From positions 109,520,807 to 109,584,806 of the forward strand of contig NC_088910.1 of NCBI RefSeq assembly GCF_963576675.1: a DNA stretch of 64,000 nt. Direction: 5' to 3'. Positions within the stretch are counted from its first letter, which is position 1; every line of letters starts with the position of its first letter. The position numbers and the translations under genes are program-made. This DNA comes from Euphorbia lathyris (taxonomy: Eukaryota; Streptophyta; Magnoliopsida; Malpighiales; Euphorbiaceae). Positions 1 through 10,615 of the stretch are shown here, piece by piece. The notes under the pieces were generated by a model. The model worked only from the letters and a program-made list of their open reading frames with translations. It was not told the DNA's origin and searched no databases.

Positions 1-787
1 AGTAGCAAACAAAATTAGAAATGACAACCCTTCAACTTATGTTTCCTTTCTAATATATCATTTCTCATTTCATGCAGCTTCATTCTGTATTAGAAACATG
101 GGAAAACTAGGATTATGCATTACCTTCTCTCTTCGTAGAACAACCCTTAACATCAATGTTGTGAGGTCATATGACATGTAAGATAAACTGGTTTAATTCA
201 GTGCGTGAAATCACCTATGAATGAGATTTTTTTTTTTTTTTTTTGATAATACCTATGAATGAGATTTGATATGCTGAAATTACAAGAGCTAAACTTCTGC
301 AGGAGTCAAGGAAGGTGAAAGAAAACTCAGGCATGCACCACATGATTCACACATAATTTTGTCATTATAAATGTTCATCCAACCTCTCTGAGCACAAGCC
401 AGTGAACTAGCAATCTGCAAGAATAAGAACAGGAACATCAAACCCCATAACTACAACTCGAACGAGAAAATTATAGAGAGAATCTCTCATTGCTCTTCCA
501 GCATACCAATTCACAAAACTACTATTTTATCCAAAAAAACTAAGGCACGCAAGAGGCAATATATTATACAGGAATCCAAAAAGAGAAAACTTGCCTTCTA
601 ATGTATATCATATATAATACAAGGAGTTCTGCCACATTACCAGAGATATTTATAGGCGAATTTCCTGCAAAACTTAACAAAAATAAGCACATCACAATGA
701 CCACCTATTCATACACTCATACAACTTAATCATACATGATGTTTAGCTTTTAAATACTTACAAGCTTAAATGAACTACGAACTGCAA
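1..787. other. Host non-coding DNA, 3' flank of a minus-strand gene
   Basis: AT-rich sequence with no credible coding frame. It holds a poly-T run at about 227-244 followed by GATAAT, flanked by a 17-bp direct repeat (213-229 and 251-267). It probably includes the 3' untranslated region and downstream flank of the minus-strand gene that ends at 788. Confidence 0.5.
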
Positions 788-1245
788 TTAAGCATCACCT
801 CCGTCTTCACCTTGTTGATCACTTGGTACTTCATGCCAAGGCATGTTGTACTTTTCACAGAGCTGTTTAATTGAGATTAAATCTGCTGCTGTATCTGTCC
901 CGTAGAAAAAAAGGAAACATAGGGATGATGAAACGTGCCCTGCACATGGTTAAGTACAACCTAAAAGTTTACATTTTGATTAAAATTTGGTAGCCCCGGA
1001 GAAATTAGATGTTAATCAAAATCTGTATCCCACAAACTTCAACTCCCCACCCACAAAAAAGAGACACTTGTCTTTTTCAATTCAAGGAACCAGAATTAAC
1101 ATACACAGAAAATTCATTCCAATTCCAAATTCGTTTTTTACAATAAAAATTAAATAAAATGAAAGGCCTCTTGGACCAAATTGATAAAATGCTTATTACC
1201 ATAGGCCACTAGTAGATTGGGATCTGCATGTACATCAACCAAAAC
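788..1245 (-). CDS. Last two exons of an unidentified minus-strand gene
   Basis: Two exons can be joined with canonical splice sites. Exon 1200-1245 follows a TTTTCAG acceptor and ends at a GTAATA donor. Exon 788-894 follows an acceptor ending GGGACAG and ends in TAA. Joined, they give about 51 residues containing VDVHADPNLLVAYDTAADL, then LCEKYNMPWHEVP and an acidic, glycine-rich tail ending EDGGDA. The unbroken frame across the junction and the protein-like composition argue for a real C-terminus. I do not recognise the family; the LCEKYNMPW part weakly recalls L7Ae/S12-type folds, which is only an impression. Upstream exons should lie at higher coordinates, with one candidate at 2953-3047. 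Splicing and start are otherwise unknown. Confidence 0.5.
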
Positions 1246-2952
1246 CTGAAAACAAAAAATATATATCTTTAATGTCCATTTTATAACCCGAGGCAACTTT
1301 ATGGACCAACATATAGATTAGATGAAACAAATCACTACTACATCCTTCTTTTTCGAATGACAAGCATCTGCTAGAATATTCATCAATGGACATAATAATT
1401 GGATTAGAGCCACATCTTTGGAGACGCATGGTCTAGAATTATAATGTCCTCATTCTTTTTCGAGACAAATAAGGCATTGATTTTACTTTGAATTAAAAGA
1501 GATAATGTAAGTATACTTTACCAAATATCTTGTGTGTCACTTTTTCTCCTAAACAAAATGCATACATTGGCTTTTCATATACCTAAGCTTTCACTGATAC
1601 AGCCAGAGACTCTGCCTCATGCTTGGAAATTTGATCCCACGATTATGCTGCTACAACATAGTTAAGAAATTTGGGATAACAAAAAGGGAATTCAAACAAT
1701 AAGGATGTTGTAACTTGTCAAAGATAAATCTGATATATTAATGACTTCACACATTCTTTTTGGATTTAAGCTAAATTTTGGTAAAAATAGCACAACTTCA
1801 AGCTCATCGTAGTCGTACGATGCTGATACCCTTACCTTGAGCTTCGTTCTTTGAGGATGATCCTCGTTTTGCCTCCTATTGTAGAATAACCTCTACTTCA
1901 ACCTTCCAAGAAGAGAACTCTATCAGCATGCTGTAAATTCATTTCAGTTAGACTTATGAGCAAACATTTTCATATGGTTATGGTATTAGTCCATATGATG
2001 TTAACATACATGCGTTCACCATATTAGAAATAAAACTCCATACATGCCAAATGTATGTGTAATGATCCCACTTCATATAACTGTTTCTTCCACTACTTAA
2101 ATCATAGAAATATAAGCTTGCATGAGACTGGATGAAAAGAATAAACAAAATAATCTTGTCTGTTTAAAATGAATTATCACATAAACTAATATTGGAACAA
2201 TTGAAAATCAATTGCATCTTAACAAGTCCAGCAAATGAGACTTAACCTCGGTAAGCTTGTTTCTCAACTGTTACACAATGTCATACTACTCCGTATTCAA
2301 AGCATACTACAATTTGATAACACCCAACCAACATAACTTTGTCAAAATAACAATAATGGAGAAGCCAACTAACTGCTTTACCCTGTCAGAGAAAAATCTC
2401 CAAATTTTGAAAGCAGCATTTCAAACCTCATCTCGAGTTGCTAAAGTCCAGCAGAAAAAAAGAAAATCAAGATATCCTCACTAGCACTCTCGCTGCACTC
2501 ACGGTTTGTGTCAAACTCCTTATTACCCCCCTTTATTGAATAGCCATCCATCTTTGACCCTTACATTTCTCTTGCTTAATATGAGGTGGTTACTAGTAAA
2601 GAATAAACTTGGAACAAACTTATTATATAAGCTGCTGGATAACAGAGTAACCATTACTATTTACTATTAGTGACCAATACAATTTTTAGATGTTGCTGTT
2701 TATATATTGAAGAACTCTTAAAGTACACAAGCAGAAGATAATTTTAGAACATGATTAATAATCAAATTACTTTCTTCCTACTTGGTTGACTCACTTATGT
2801 AAGTTTTGCATTACTTCACAAATAATGATTAGCATACCATGCTTCAAAATAGATCAAAATTTTTAGACAAGTCAAAAAATAATTTTAAATGACTAAATAC
2901 ATGATTCTCAAAGCACAATTTGGATAAGAAGATAGATGAAGAAGAGAACGAC
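1246..2952. other. Intron-like AT-rich DNA, minus-strand gene
   Basis: Mostly T- and A-rich sequence without a convincing open frame on either strand, as expected for introns of the gene ending at 788. Short exon-like stretches may exist near 1585-1640 and 1830-1930 on the minus strand. Their frames contain stops or lack matching splice phases, so they are not called. Confidence 0.35.
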
Positions 2953-3047
2953 CTTGGTTGAAATGTAGGATCCTCGACCAATTTGGATAAGAAGGTGAGT
3001 ATACCCTGCTGAACTTCCTCTGTATCTGCAGATTTCAGACATTGAAT
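2953..3047 (-). CDS. Candidate upstream exon of the same minus-strand gene
   Basis: On the minus strand a GTGGCTTTAG acceptor is followed by 95 nt that read IQCLKSADTEEVQQGILTFL and then SKLVEDPTFQPR, ending at a GTCGTT donor. The frame is open throughout and looks like an alpha-helical, HEAT/ARM-like segment. Overlapping ATG frames exist but give less protein-like sequence. Phase zero at the 5' side and two overhanging bases at the 3' side mean at least one more exon is needed before 1245. The link to the 788-1245 exons is inferred only from strand and proximity. Confidence 0.4.
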
Positions 3048-3559
3048 CTAAAGCCACAAAGAGGAAAACATGAGAACATAGCTTAATCAAAAGAAAAACA
3101 TGAATTTTTTTAACAAGACTGGAAGACATACCGTGAAAACCCTAAAACTTGCAGAAAGCTGTAGAGTGCCAATTTCCAAAAGATGGGAGTTAAAAGATGG
3201 GAGCGAATAGAGACCTTGGTAGAACTAATCCTTCCCTAGAGCAGTTCTTCGTCTACTCACCAAGCTGTTGAAAACGCGAACATGACGGTGATAAAAGAAA
3301 TTGGGGGTTTTTTGAGTTTTTTTTTTTTTTTTGAACTGTGAATCTTTGTTTGATTTTAGGGGGGAATGAAATAATGGGATGGAACAATTTGGTGGATTGG
3401 CGGTGAACTAAAGAATTAGGTTATTAATGAGTTGGTTTTTTCTTTTTACAATTAGTGAGCGATTTTTTTTATTATGGCTATGAAATAATGAGTGGAAATT
3501 TTTATTGAAATTGATTAAAAAAAATATCTTCCTAAAACCACATTTTCTTGTAGTGATAT
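3048..3559. other. Probable promoter/5' end of the minus-strand gene
   Basis: Contains a T15-type run at about 3319-3333 and moderately GC-balanced sequence at 3130-3300 that could be the 5' leader of the minus-strand gene. No TATA box can be assigned with confidence. It ends at the GATAT target duplication of Copia-1 (3555-3559). Confidence 0.3.
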
Positions 3560-3918
3560 TGTTGCGGAAACGACTAGCAAATTGAAAGCTAAAGCATAAA
3601 ACAAATAGAGAAAACACCAGAATTTAACGAGGTTCGGCCAATATTGCCTACGTCCCCGGACACTACTAAATATTATTGCAAATGAGCAATTACAATAGAG
3701 AAAGGAGGAGAAAACAACAGGACCTTAGAAATTAGAGGACGCTTGTTGTGGGGTGCCTTAAGCCTAAAACCCAAGCCCATATATATATAGTGTTCTAACC
3801 TCCTCCCAAAAGTATAACTTTCCAATGTGGGACTTTGAACAACTAGTATACTCTATCCCTCTTCTTCCCTTTAGGCTAACATTATGACATTCTTAAAAAG
3901 AGAGCCATTTTTTCTACA
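3560..3918 (-). repeat. Copia-1 3' LTR (left)
   Basis: 359 bp, TGTTG...CTACA, matching the copy at 8543-8898 almost base for base. GATAT precedes it. The inner side carries the polypurine tract (minus strand AAGGTGGAGAT, within 3919-3932). Confidence 0.97.
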
Positions 3919-4006
3919 ATCTCCACCTTGGCGATCTTCTAAGAAACATCAACCAAACTATCTCTCCATCCTTTCCTATACTCAGTAGCGTCTTCAAATT
4001 TCAACT

Positions 4007-5850
4007 TCAAGTAGAGATAACATTAATCAAGTTCAAACAATGTTGAAACTTGATTGATGTTACCACCTTCGTTGCCATATCTGCAGGATTGTCAGCTGTC
4101 GGAATCTTCTGAAGCTGTATTTGACCCGCTTCAAGAATTTCCCTTATAAAATGATAACGAATGTCGATATGCTTCGTCCTTGCATGATAGACTTGGTTCT
4201 TTGCTAAATAAATAGCACTTTGACTGTCACAATGCACTTTGACATGCTTCTGTCCGATTCCCAACTCTTTTAGCAACCCTTGAAGCCAAATTGCCTCCTT
4301 AACAACTTCTGTAACTGCCATGTACTCTGCCTCTGTCGTAGACAAAGCAACTGTCGACTGTAAGGTAGACCTCCAACTAACTGGTGCCTTCGCTATGGTA
4401 AATAAATAACCAGTAGTTGATCACCGATTATCCAAATCACTGGCATAGTCTGAATCACAATATCCCACTATGCATTCGCCGACTTTCACATCCCGCTCAA
4501 ACACCAAACCAACATCCACAGTATGTTGGATATACCGTAGAATCCATTTCACAGCTTGCCAATGTCCTTTGCCAGGATTATGCATATACCTACTCACAAC
4601 TCTAACTGCTTGTGAAATATCGGGCCTTGTACACACCATCGCATACATCAAGCTACCAACTGCATTCGCATATGGAACATTTGACATATGTTCTCGTTCT
4701 TCATCACTTTCTGGAGATAGAATTGCACTAAGTTTGAAATGAGGAGCAAGTGGAGTACTGACTGATTTTGTCTTCTCATCCATGCCAAAATGTCTTAGTA
4801 CTTTCTTTAGATATTGCTTTCGAGTCAAACAAAGTCTCCCCAATTTCCTATCTCTGCTTATCTCCATACTGAGAATCTTCTTAGCCTCACCTAAATCTTT
4901 CATTTCAAATTCTTGATTCAGTTGAGCCTTCAATTTTTCTATTTCTCCTTTATTTTTGACGCAATCAATATATCATCGACATAAAGGAGAAGATAAACAA
5001 ATGATCCATCTTGTAGCTTGCGTAAATATACACAGTGATCATACTTGCTTCTAGTGTACTTCTGCCCCATCATGAACTTATCAAATCTCTTGTACCACTG
5101 CCTTGGAGATTGCTTCAATCCATACAATGATTTGCTCAACTTGCACACTAAGTTTTCCTTACCAGGAACCTTGTATCCCTCTGGCTGAGTCATATAGATT
5201 TCCTCCTCCAACTCCCCATGTAAAAACGCAGTCTTTACATCCAATTGAACTAGTTCCAAATCAAATTGTGCTACCAAAGCCAATAATATTCTTATGGAGG
5301 TGTGTTTTACAACTGGAGAAAATACTTCATTATAATCAATTCCCTCCTTCTGAGCATAGCCTTTAGCCACCAACCTTACCTTGTAGCGAACACTGGACTT
5401 GTCAGGAAATCCCTCCTTTATTGCAAACACCCATTTGCATCCAATTGCTTTCTTTCCCTTTGGTAGACTTGCTAGCTTCCATGTCTGATTCTTTTCAAGG
5501 GACTGCATCTCCTCGTCCATAGCATTTCTCCATCTTTCATCTTCTGAACTTTGTACAGCTTCAGAATAAGAGGTAGGAATTTCTTCAACTGAAGATGCAC
5601 AAGCCACTGTATCTTCATAGCGAGCAGGCTTTTTTCTATTTCTATGTGGCTTTCTCAATGCAATTGTCATCTCTTGTTGTGGTGATTCTTGTGCTGGAAC
5701 CTCACATTCTTCATGCGATCCTTCTACAGTACGACTATCGGATTCCGTTGCTGGATCAATTTTTCTACCTCCTTCAAACTCCACCTGTTTGGAAGTATCC
5801 TCCACCTGCTGTGGAGTACCATCTGCTTGCTTATCTTCTACCTTCTTCAA
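4007..5850 (-). pseudogene. Copia-1 reverse transcriptase and RNase H, broken
   Basis: The C-terminal third of the Copia polyprotein, which copies the element RNA into DNA and degrades the RNA strand. Segment 5850-4939 reads the RT: WRNAMDEEMQSLEKNQTW, LVAKGYAQKEGIDY, LDVKTAFLHGELEEEIYM and the catalytic LLLYVDDILIA. The frame shifts near 4938. Segment 4933-4421 is the RT connection and the start of RNase H (MKDLGEAKKILSME, YCDSDYASDLDNR) and ends in a TGA at 4421-4423 where related proteins have arginine. 4345-4007 completes RNase H (STTEAEYMAVTEVVKEAIWL, KHIDIRYHFIRE). All catalytic motifs are still readable, so the damage is recent relative to the family, but no functional enzyme can be made. 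Confidence 0.93.
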
Positions 5851-6521
5851 TATGGTGGATTCATCAAAGGTAACATCCCTGCTAAAGAGGAAATGCCCAT
5901 AAATACCGCTTCTTTTGCTCTCGGATCCAACTTTGATTCCTTAACGTGGTAATATGCAGTGGAACCAAACACACGTAAGGAATTATAATCTTTAGCTGGT
6001 TTTCCATGCCACACCTCTAAAGGTGTCTTGCCGTTGATAGCAGATGATGGTAACCAATTAATGAGATGGCTAGCGTATGTTACAGCCCCAGCCCAGAACT
6101 GTCTGCCCAAACCAGCATTGGACAACATACATCAAACTTTCTCCAGTAGAGTTCGATTCATCCGTTCTGCCACCCCATTCTGTTGTGGTGTATTTCTTAT
6201 TGTGAAGTGTCGGACAATTCCTTCATCTTGACAAACTTTCATGAAAGGGTCACTTTTGTACTCTCCACCATTATCTGATCGGAGACATTTGATCTTCCTT
6301 CCTGTCTGAGTCTCCATCATCTTTTTCCACATGAGAAAAATTCCCAACACTTCATCCTTCGACTTCATAGTGTACACCCATACTCTTCTAGAGAAGTCGT
6401 CAACAAAGGTAACATAATAGGATTTTCCCCCCAATGAAACTGTTTTGGAAGGTCCCCATACATCTAAGTGAACATAGTCCAAAATACCCTTTGTATTATG
6501 GATTGCAGTGCCAAAGTTCAC
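5847..6521 (-). pseudogene. Copia-1 integrase core, interrupted
   Basis: Integrase catalytic (rve) domain. The DDE triad is visible: aspartate in YVHLDVWGP, aspartate in CLRSDNGGEYKSD and glutamate in PQQNGVAERMNRTLLEKV. A TGA at 6132-6134 follows EKV, where the family has arginine, consistent with CGA to TGA. The frame then continues as CMLSNAGLGRQFWAGAV, VWHGKPAKDYNSLRVFG (the conserved integrase C-terminal part). It shifts again near 5885, where the next frame carries the linker and RT. The enzyme would insert element cDNA into chromosomes; this copy is dead. Confidence 0.92.
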
Positions 6522-6527
6522 TCTCGT

Positions 6528-7220
6528 CTACTTCCCTTTGATACAATGCTGACAAAGATCTAACTTGCAGGTCCGAACTCCATTCAATAACCCTTGACTC
6601 GCCAAAGCTTTCAAGGACTTTTCGCCTGCATGCCCCAACCGCATATGCCACAATCTGGTTGCTTCTATCTCTTTATCATCACTAGAAACCACTGCTGTTG
6701 CTCCAGTAATTGTACTACCATCATAATAGTACAAGTTGTTGCTTCTTTGAACTCCCTTCATTACCACAAGTGCACCAGAGATGACCTTCATGGAATCTTC
6801 TTTGATAACAATAGTGAAACCCTTTTTGCTCAAGACTCCCACTGAAATAAGATTCTTCGTCAAGCTCGGCACGTATCTGACATCTGTCAAAGTTCTGGTT
6901 GCTCCATCATGATTCCTCAACTGAATTGAACCAATTCCAGCTGTCTTACAGGGACTGTCATTTGCTGTGTGAACAACTCCACCATCTATTTCCTTGAAGT
7001 CAAAAAACCACTCTCGATTAGGACACATATGGTGGCTACAGCCCGTGTCTAGAATCCATGCTTGCAACCCACTTGATGATGCCATGGTAGCTAATGAAAA
7101 GTCTGAGTTATCGTCATACTCGGCAACATTTGAATCTGCAACAGCCTTCCCTTTACCAGATTTGTTCTTCAGCTTGGGACAATTTTCTTCCAGTGCCCTT
7201 TCTCTCGGCAAAAGGCACAT
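6528..7220 (-). pseudogene. Copia-1 protease and GAG-pre-integrase domain
   Basis: Contains the aspartic protease active site in WILDTGCSHHMCPNREWF and the zinc-binding pre-integrase domain ATRLWHMRLGHAGEKSL...LCQHCIKGK. The protease cuts the polyprotein into its working parts. The frame starts inside the gag zinc knuckle (NCPKLKNKSGKGKA) because of the frameshift described for gag. It ends at TAG (6528-6530), where the family normally continues with a glutamine codon (CAG to TAG). Confidence 0.9.
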
Positions 7221-7955
7221 TCATCTTTGCCAACTCTAGATTTTGACCTCTCCTTCATGCTTTTACTCTTCTTTTGGGAACGACCTCTCATGACTAGTGC
7301 TTCTGCCGCGCCACTGCTACTTTCTTTCTTTTCTTTCTTTCTTAATTCGTAGCTATACAATGCAGCACACGCTTCTTTAAGAGACACCTCAGCCTTTCCA
7401 TGAAGTAAAGTCGTTTCAAGAAATTCAAACTCCTCAGGAAGCGATCCCAACAACATTAAAGCCAAATCTTCATCTCCAAAAGTTACCTCCAAGTTCATCA
7501 AGTCGGCAACAAGCTTATTGAAACTCGTGATGTGATCATTCATTGTCGTACCAGGAACATATGAGAACCTGAAAAAACCTTTTCTTCATATGAAGCTTAT
7601 TCTGATTGCTTTTCCTCAAGAACTTGTCCTCCAATGCCTTCCACAAAACACTTGCAGAAGTTTCCTTACTAAATGCATATTTCTGCTCTCTGGAAAGGCA
7701 TGATCGAATTGTACCACACGGCAAACGGTTTATTGTTTTCCAATCCTTCTCATCAACATCTTCTGGTTTCTCTCCTTCAATGGCAATATCTAGACCTTGT
7801 TGAAACAAGGCATCCAAAACTTCGCTTTGCCAAATGCCAAAATGACAAGTACCATCAAAGATCTCCACAGCAATTCTGCTGTTTGACACGCCTATTCTTG
7901 ACAGAATAGATATCTTTACCGATGTGGATCCCTTTGATGTTTCATCAGTCGTCAT
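7169..7955 (-). pseudogene. Copia-1 gag (capsid/nucleocapsid), frameshifted
   Basis: The ATG at 7955 opens MTTDETSKGSTSVKISILSR, followed by a UBN2-type gag region (GTCHFGIWQSEVLDALFQQG, LWKALEDKFLRKS). The frame shifts near 7540 and continues MNDHITSFNKLVADLMNLEV...LLGSLPEEFEF. The CCHC zinc knuckle is cut in half: CAFCREKGHWKK is in one frame and the final Cys (NCP) lies in the next, consistent with loss of one A from an A-run near 7185. Gag forms the virus-like particle; this one is not translatable as a whole. Confidence 0.9.
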
Positions 7956-8200
7956 CTCAGCTCAAATTTAAAAAATCACCAATAATACCTTGCCTTAAGT
8001 AACTTTACTAGAAAAATTCCCAGGCCACTAGTGGAGTCACAAACGGTCTCACTTAAGTACCAGCTTTCTTAGGCGATTATTGCCCTTTTGACAGAATTTT
8101 CCTAAGCACTTGAGACAATATATTATCTAAGATTTTTCCAAATGAGTGTTTTAAACACTACCTTTCAATTTGCTAAATTGTCAACGAAACAAAAAAAAAA

Positions 8201-8527
8201 CTTTTCTGATGTGCCGACCGATCAGCCTAGCTGCGGCGCACAGAGCATACTAAGTTTTATAAACCAACGGAACCCCGAGAAAAGAAACTTTTCTGATGTG
8301 CCGACCGACCAGTCTAACTACGGCGCACAGAGCATACTAAGTTTTATAAACCAACGGAACCCCGAGAAAAGAAACTTTTCTGATGTGCCGACCGATCAGT
8401 CTAACTACGGTGCACAGAGCATACTAAGTTTCTAAAACCAACGAAACCCCGAGAAAAGAAACTTTTCTGATGTGCCGACCGATCAGTTTAACTGCGGTGC
8501 ACAGAGCATACTAAGTTTCTAAACCAA
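8201..8527 (-). repeat. Four 87-bp tandem repeats in the Copia-1 leader
   Basis: Units start at 8201, 8288, 8375 and 8462 with CTTTTCTGATGTGCCGACCG. Three are full 87-bp copies and the fourth stops at the primer-binding site. Units differ at a few positions (for example CGATCAG versus CGACCAG). They fill the untranslated leader between the 5' LTR and gag, where a packaging or dimerisation signal would lie. Confidence 0.95.
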
Positions 8528-8540
8528 GGCTCTGATACCA
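8528..8540 (-). other. Copia-1 primer-binding site (initiator Met-tRNA)
   Basis: Minus strand TGGTATCAGAGCC, two bases inside the right LTR. This is the canonical plant Copia site for tRNA-iMet priming of minus-strand DNA synthesis, and it fixes the element's orientation. Confidence 0.95.
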
Positions 8541-8542
8541 AT

Positions 8543-8898
8543 TGTTGCGGAAACGACTAGCAAATTGAAAGCTAAAGCATAAAACAAATAGAGAAAACAC
8601 CCGAATTTAACGAGATTCGGCCAATATTGCCTACGTCCCCGGACACTACTAAATATTATTGCAAATGAGCAATTACAATAGAGAAAGGAGGAGAAAACAA
8701 CAAAACCTTAGAAATTAGAGGAGGCTTGTTGTGGGGTGCCTTAAGCCTAAAACCCAAGCCCATATATATAGTGTTCCAACCTCCTCCCAAAAGTATAACT
8801 TTCCAATGTGGGACTTTAAACAACTAGTATACTCTATCCATCTTCTTCCTTTTAGACTAACATTATGACATTCTTAAAAGGGAGCCATTTTTTCTACA
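8543..8898 (-). repeat. Copia-1 5' LTR (right)
   Basis: 356 bp, the near-identical partner of 3560-3918. It is followed by the second GATAT. Confidence 0.97.
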
Positions 8899-10040
8899 GA
8901 TATAAGATTTTTCGAAGATCTTTGAAGAATAAAAATAATGTATTCTTGATTCTCATATAAAAATATTTCACGTAATGCCAATCATTTCAAGATTGTTTTA
9001 GTTTTGGTTGAAAAACATGAGTTAGAGTTTTGATATTTCATGATTTGACATTCAAATTGTTGTTTTAATGATGTAAAAACATATTTTAATCAAGTATTTA
9101 TATCTCTAGGAAGGTTTTATACCATTGATTTGTTTTGATTTTATTTCGGTCGAATTTGGTGGCCATTGTAGTTGAAATAGGGGCTGAATTCCAGTTTCTT
9201 TTTCATGTTCATAATTGTTGGCAGATTTGACAACCATTCCTATTTTGGCGATAACTATTGCATACGAACTTTGATTGTAGCGATTATGTTGAAACACGAT
9301 TTCCACGGAGATTATTGATTATGACAAAAATATTTAATAAGCTAATTCCCAAAAATATGATTGATTTATTTGTACTAATAAGCTAATGTCCTTAGACAGT
9401 CCAAGCTTCCTTCAGTGAAGCTCTTAACCTGTTGGTTGAGAGCTTACCAATAACCCTAGAGTTTTGGGTTCGAATCATGGGGTGGGTTGAGCGGGCTTCT
9501 CCCGTGTCCGTGGCTTGCAGCGGCCAATGTGAGAGATCGGGCATAAGGGTGTTGCTGGTGGCGCTGTTCGCAAGGTTCGCTAGGTTTCCAGAGAGAGAGA
9601 GAGTATCTTATGATATCTCCATTCATTCAATTAACCCCTATTAAAAGTAAAATTGAGGATTGAGATAATGTTGTCTGATTTTGTTGGATTGGTTTCGGAT
9701 TCACTCTTCTCTTTATCTTTAGTATTAAAAAATTAATTAATTAAGCCAATTAAATAATTAAACAACAAAATATATTTCTGAATTACATTTCCACTCCAGA
9801 ATAGTTATAGTTGAACATTACTATTACAAAAATAAAACTGATTAATCCTTACAAATAGCCTATATATTATTAATTTCAAAAAAAAAAAAAAACTCCATAT
9901 TATTATTATCTTTACATAGACCAAGATCATCATTATCAGAATAAATGGTATGAATATCATCATAAATCTCTGTGGTCATCACAATCCATAAAAGCCAAAA
10001 TTCATTAAGGAAACTAAATCCTATCTAGATTCTCAAGTGA
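8899..10040. other. Host intergenic DNA
   Basis: AT-rich, no supportable gene. A possible tRNA-derived SINE lies at about 9416-9610 and is listed separately. Simple A- and AT-rich tracts occupy 9720-9890. Confidence 0.5.
9416..9610 (+). repeat. Possible tRNA-derived SINE
   Basis: TGGTTGAGAGC near 9433 resembles a pol III A box (one mismatch) and GGTTCGAATCA near 9468 a B box, about 35 bp apart as in tRNA-derived SINE heads. A GC-richer body and a GA-rich stretch follow (9590-9601). I could not find target duplications or a clear tail, so the ends are approximate. It could also be a chance match. Confidence 0.35.
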
Positions 10041-10041
10041 C

Positions 10042-10049
10042 TATTTAAA
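10042..10049 (+). promoter_or_regulatory. TATA-like box of the SPH gene
   Basis: TATTTAAA lies 38 bp upstream of the ATG at 10087, in an AT-rich flank. The spacing would leave a very short leader, so this is tentative. Confidence 0.4.
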
Positions 10050-10086
10050 ACAGCAAATTCGATCAATTCTCAGACATAACATAACC

Positions 10087-10518
10087 ATGAAAATGAGTTC
10101 GTTGTTCTTGGTGATAATCTCATTGATTCTTTCATCCACACCCAAAATGAGCTTAGCAAGCAAGGAAGAAAAGGGGTTTCTTATAGACAAAACGACGGTG
10201 ACTATTTATAACGATATAGGGAAGGGAGAAAATGTGACGGTAAATTGTAAATCAAAGGACAATGATCTGGGAACGCATGTGTTACAGTATAATCAAGATT
10301 TTCATTGGACTTTCAGAGTTAGTTTTTTTGATACTACGCTTTTCTTCTGTGGATTTTCTTGCAGTCATGGATCAGGTACTTATGATGTTTTTGATGCTAA
10401 AAGAGATTCTACACCAAATAAAAGATGCCGTAAAAATTGCAGTTGGAAAGTTCGTAAAGATGGTATCCATGGCTATGCACAAACTGGAAATGAAGATCTG
10501 TTTTTTCATTGGAAATAA
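10087..10518 (+). CDS. Secreted S-protein homologue (self-incompatibility S1 family)
   Basis: A 143-residue intronless gene of the plant self-incompatibility protein S1 (SPH) family, small secreted proteins named after the stigma S protein of poppy. Residues 1-24 form a signal peptide (hydrophobic LFLVIISLILSS, then a small-residue cleavage region). The mature part starts near KEEKGF and shows family features: VTIYNDIGKGENVTVNC, the LGTHVL turn, HWTFRVSFF, FFCGFSC, TYDVFDAKRD, CSWKVRKDGIHGY and a terminal LFFHW. Cysteines are at about 54, 88, 92, 114 and 118; N49-V-T and N117-C-S are possible glycosylation sites. Length is typical. Most family members are of unknown function, and only the poppy protein is an established pollen-recognition factor. 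It is the only gene in the window with no visible damage. Expression is not shown by the sequence. Confidence 0.88.
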   Translation: MKMSSLFLVIISLILSSTPKMSLASKEEKGFLIDKTTVTIYNDIGKGENVTVNCKSKDNDLGTHVLQYNQDFHWTFRVSFFDTTLFFCGFSCSHGSGTYDVFDAKRDSTPNKRCRKNCSWKVRKDGIHGYAQTGNEDLFFHWK

Positions 10519-10604
10519 AATCTTGTAAGATTTAATATTGAAATTAGCTGGATTTATATTTCCAGAAACAACCATGTATGGTTAAAATCCGTGTATTATG
10601 GTTG

Positions 10605-10615
10605 AATAATAATAA
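10605..10615 (+). terminator. Polyadenylation signal region of the SPH gene
   Basis: AATAATAATAA lies about 90 bp after the stop codon, next to T-rich DNA, an arrangement typical of plant near-upstream polyadenylation elements. Confidence 0.4.

Larger units (their letters stand above)
3560..8898 (-). mobile_element. Copia-1: full-length but decayed Ty1/Copia LTR retrotransposon
   Basis: A complete insertion on the minus strand. LTRs of 359 and 356 bp begin TGTTGCGG and end TCTACA. The 5-bp target duplication GATAT is perfect (3555-3559 and 8899-8903). The primer-binding site next to the right (5') LTR is TGGTATCAGAGCC, the standard initiator-Met tRNA complement. A purine-rich AAGGTGGAGAT tract borders the left (3') LTR. 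The domain order gag, protease, integrase, RT, RNase H defines Copia. The reading frame is broken by at least three nonsense codons (6528, 6132 and 4421 regions) and several frameshifts, so the copy cannot be autonomous. By eye the LTRs differ at about 2 percent, implying a moderately old insertion. Confidence 0.97.

Noticed and set aside
9432..9480. A functional tRNA gene
   Set aside because: A and B box resemblance only; no cloverleaf can be drawn, so at most a SINE head.
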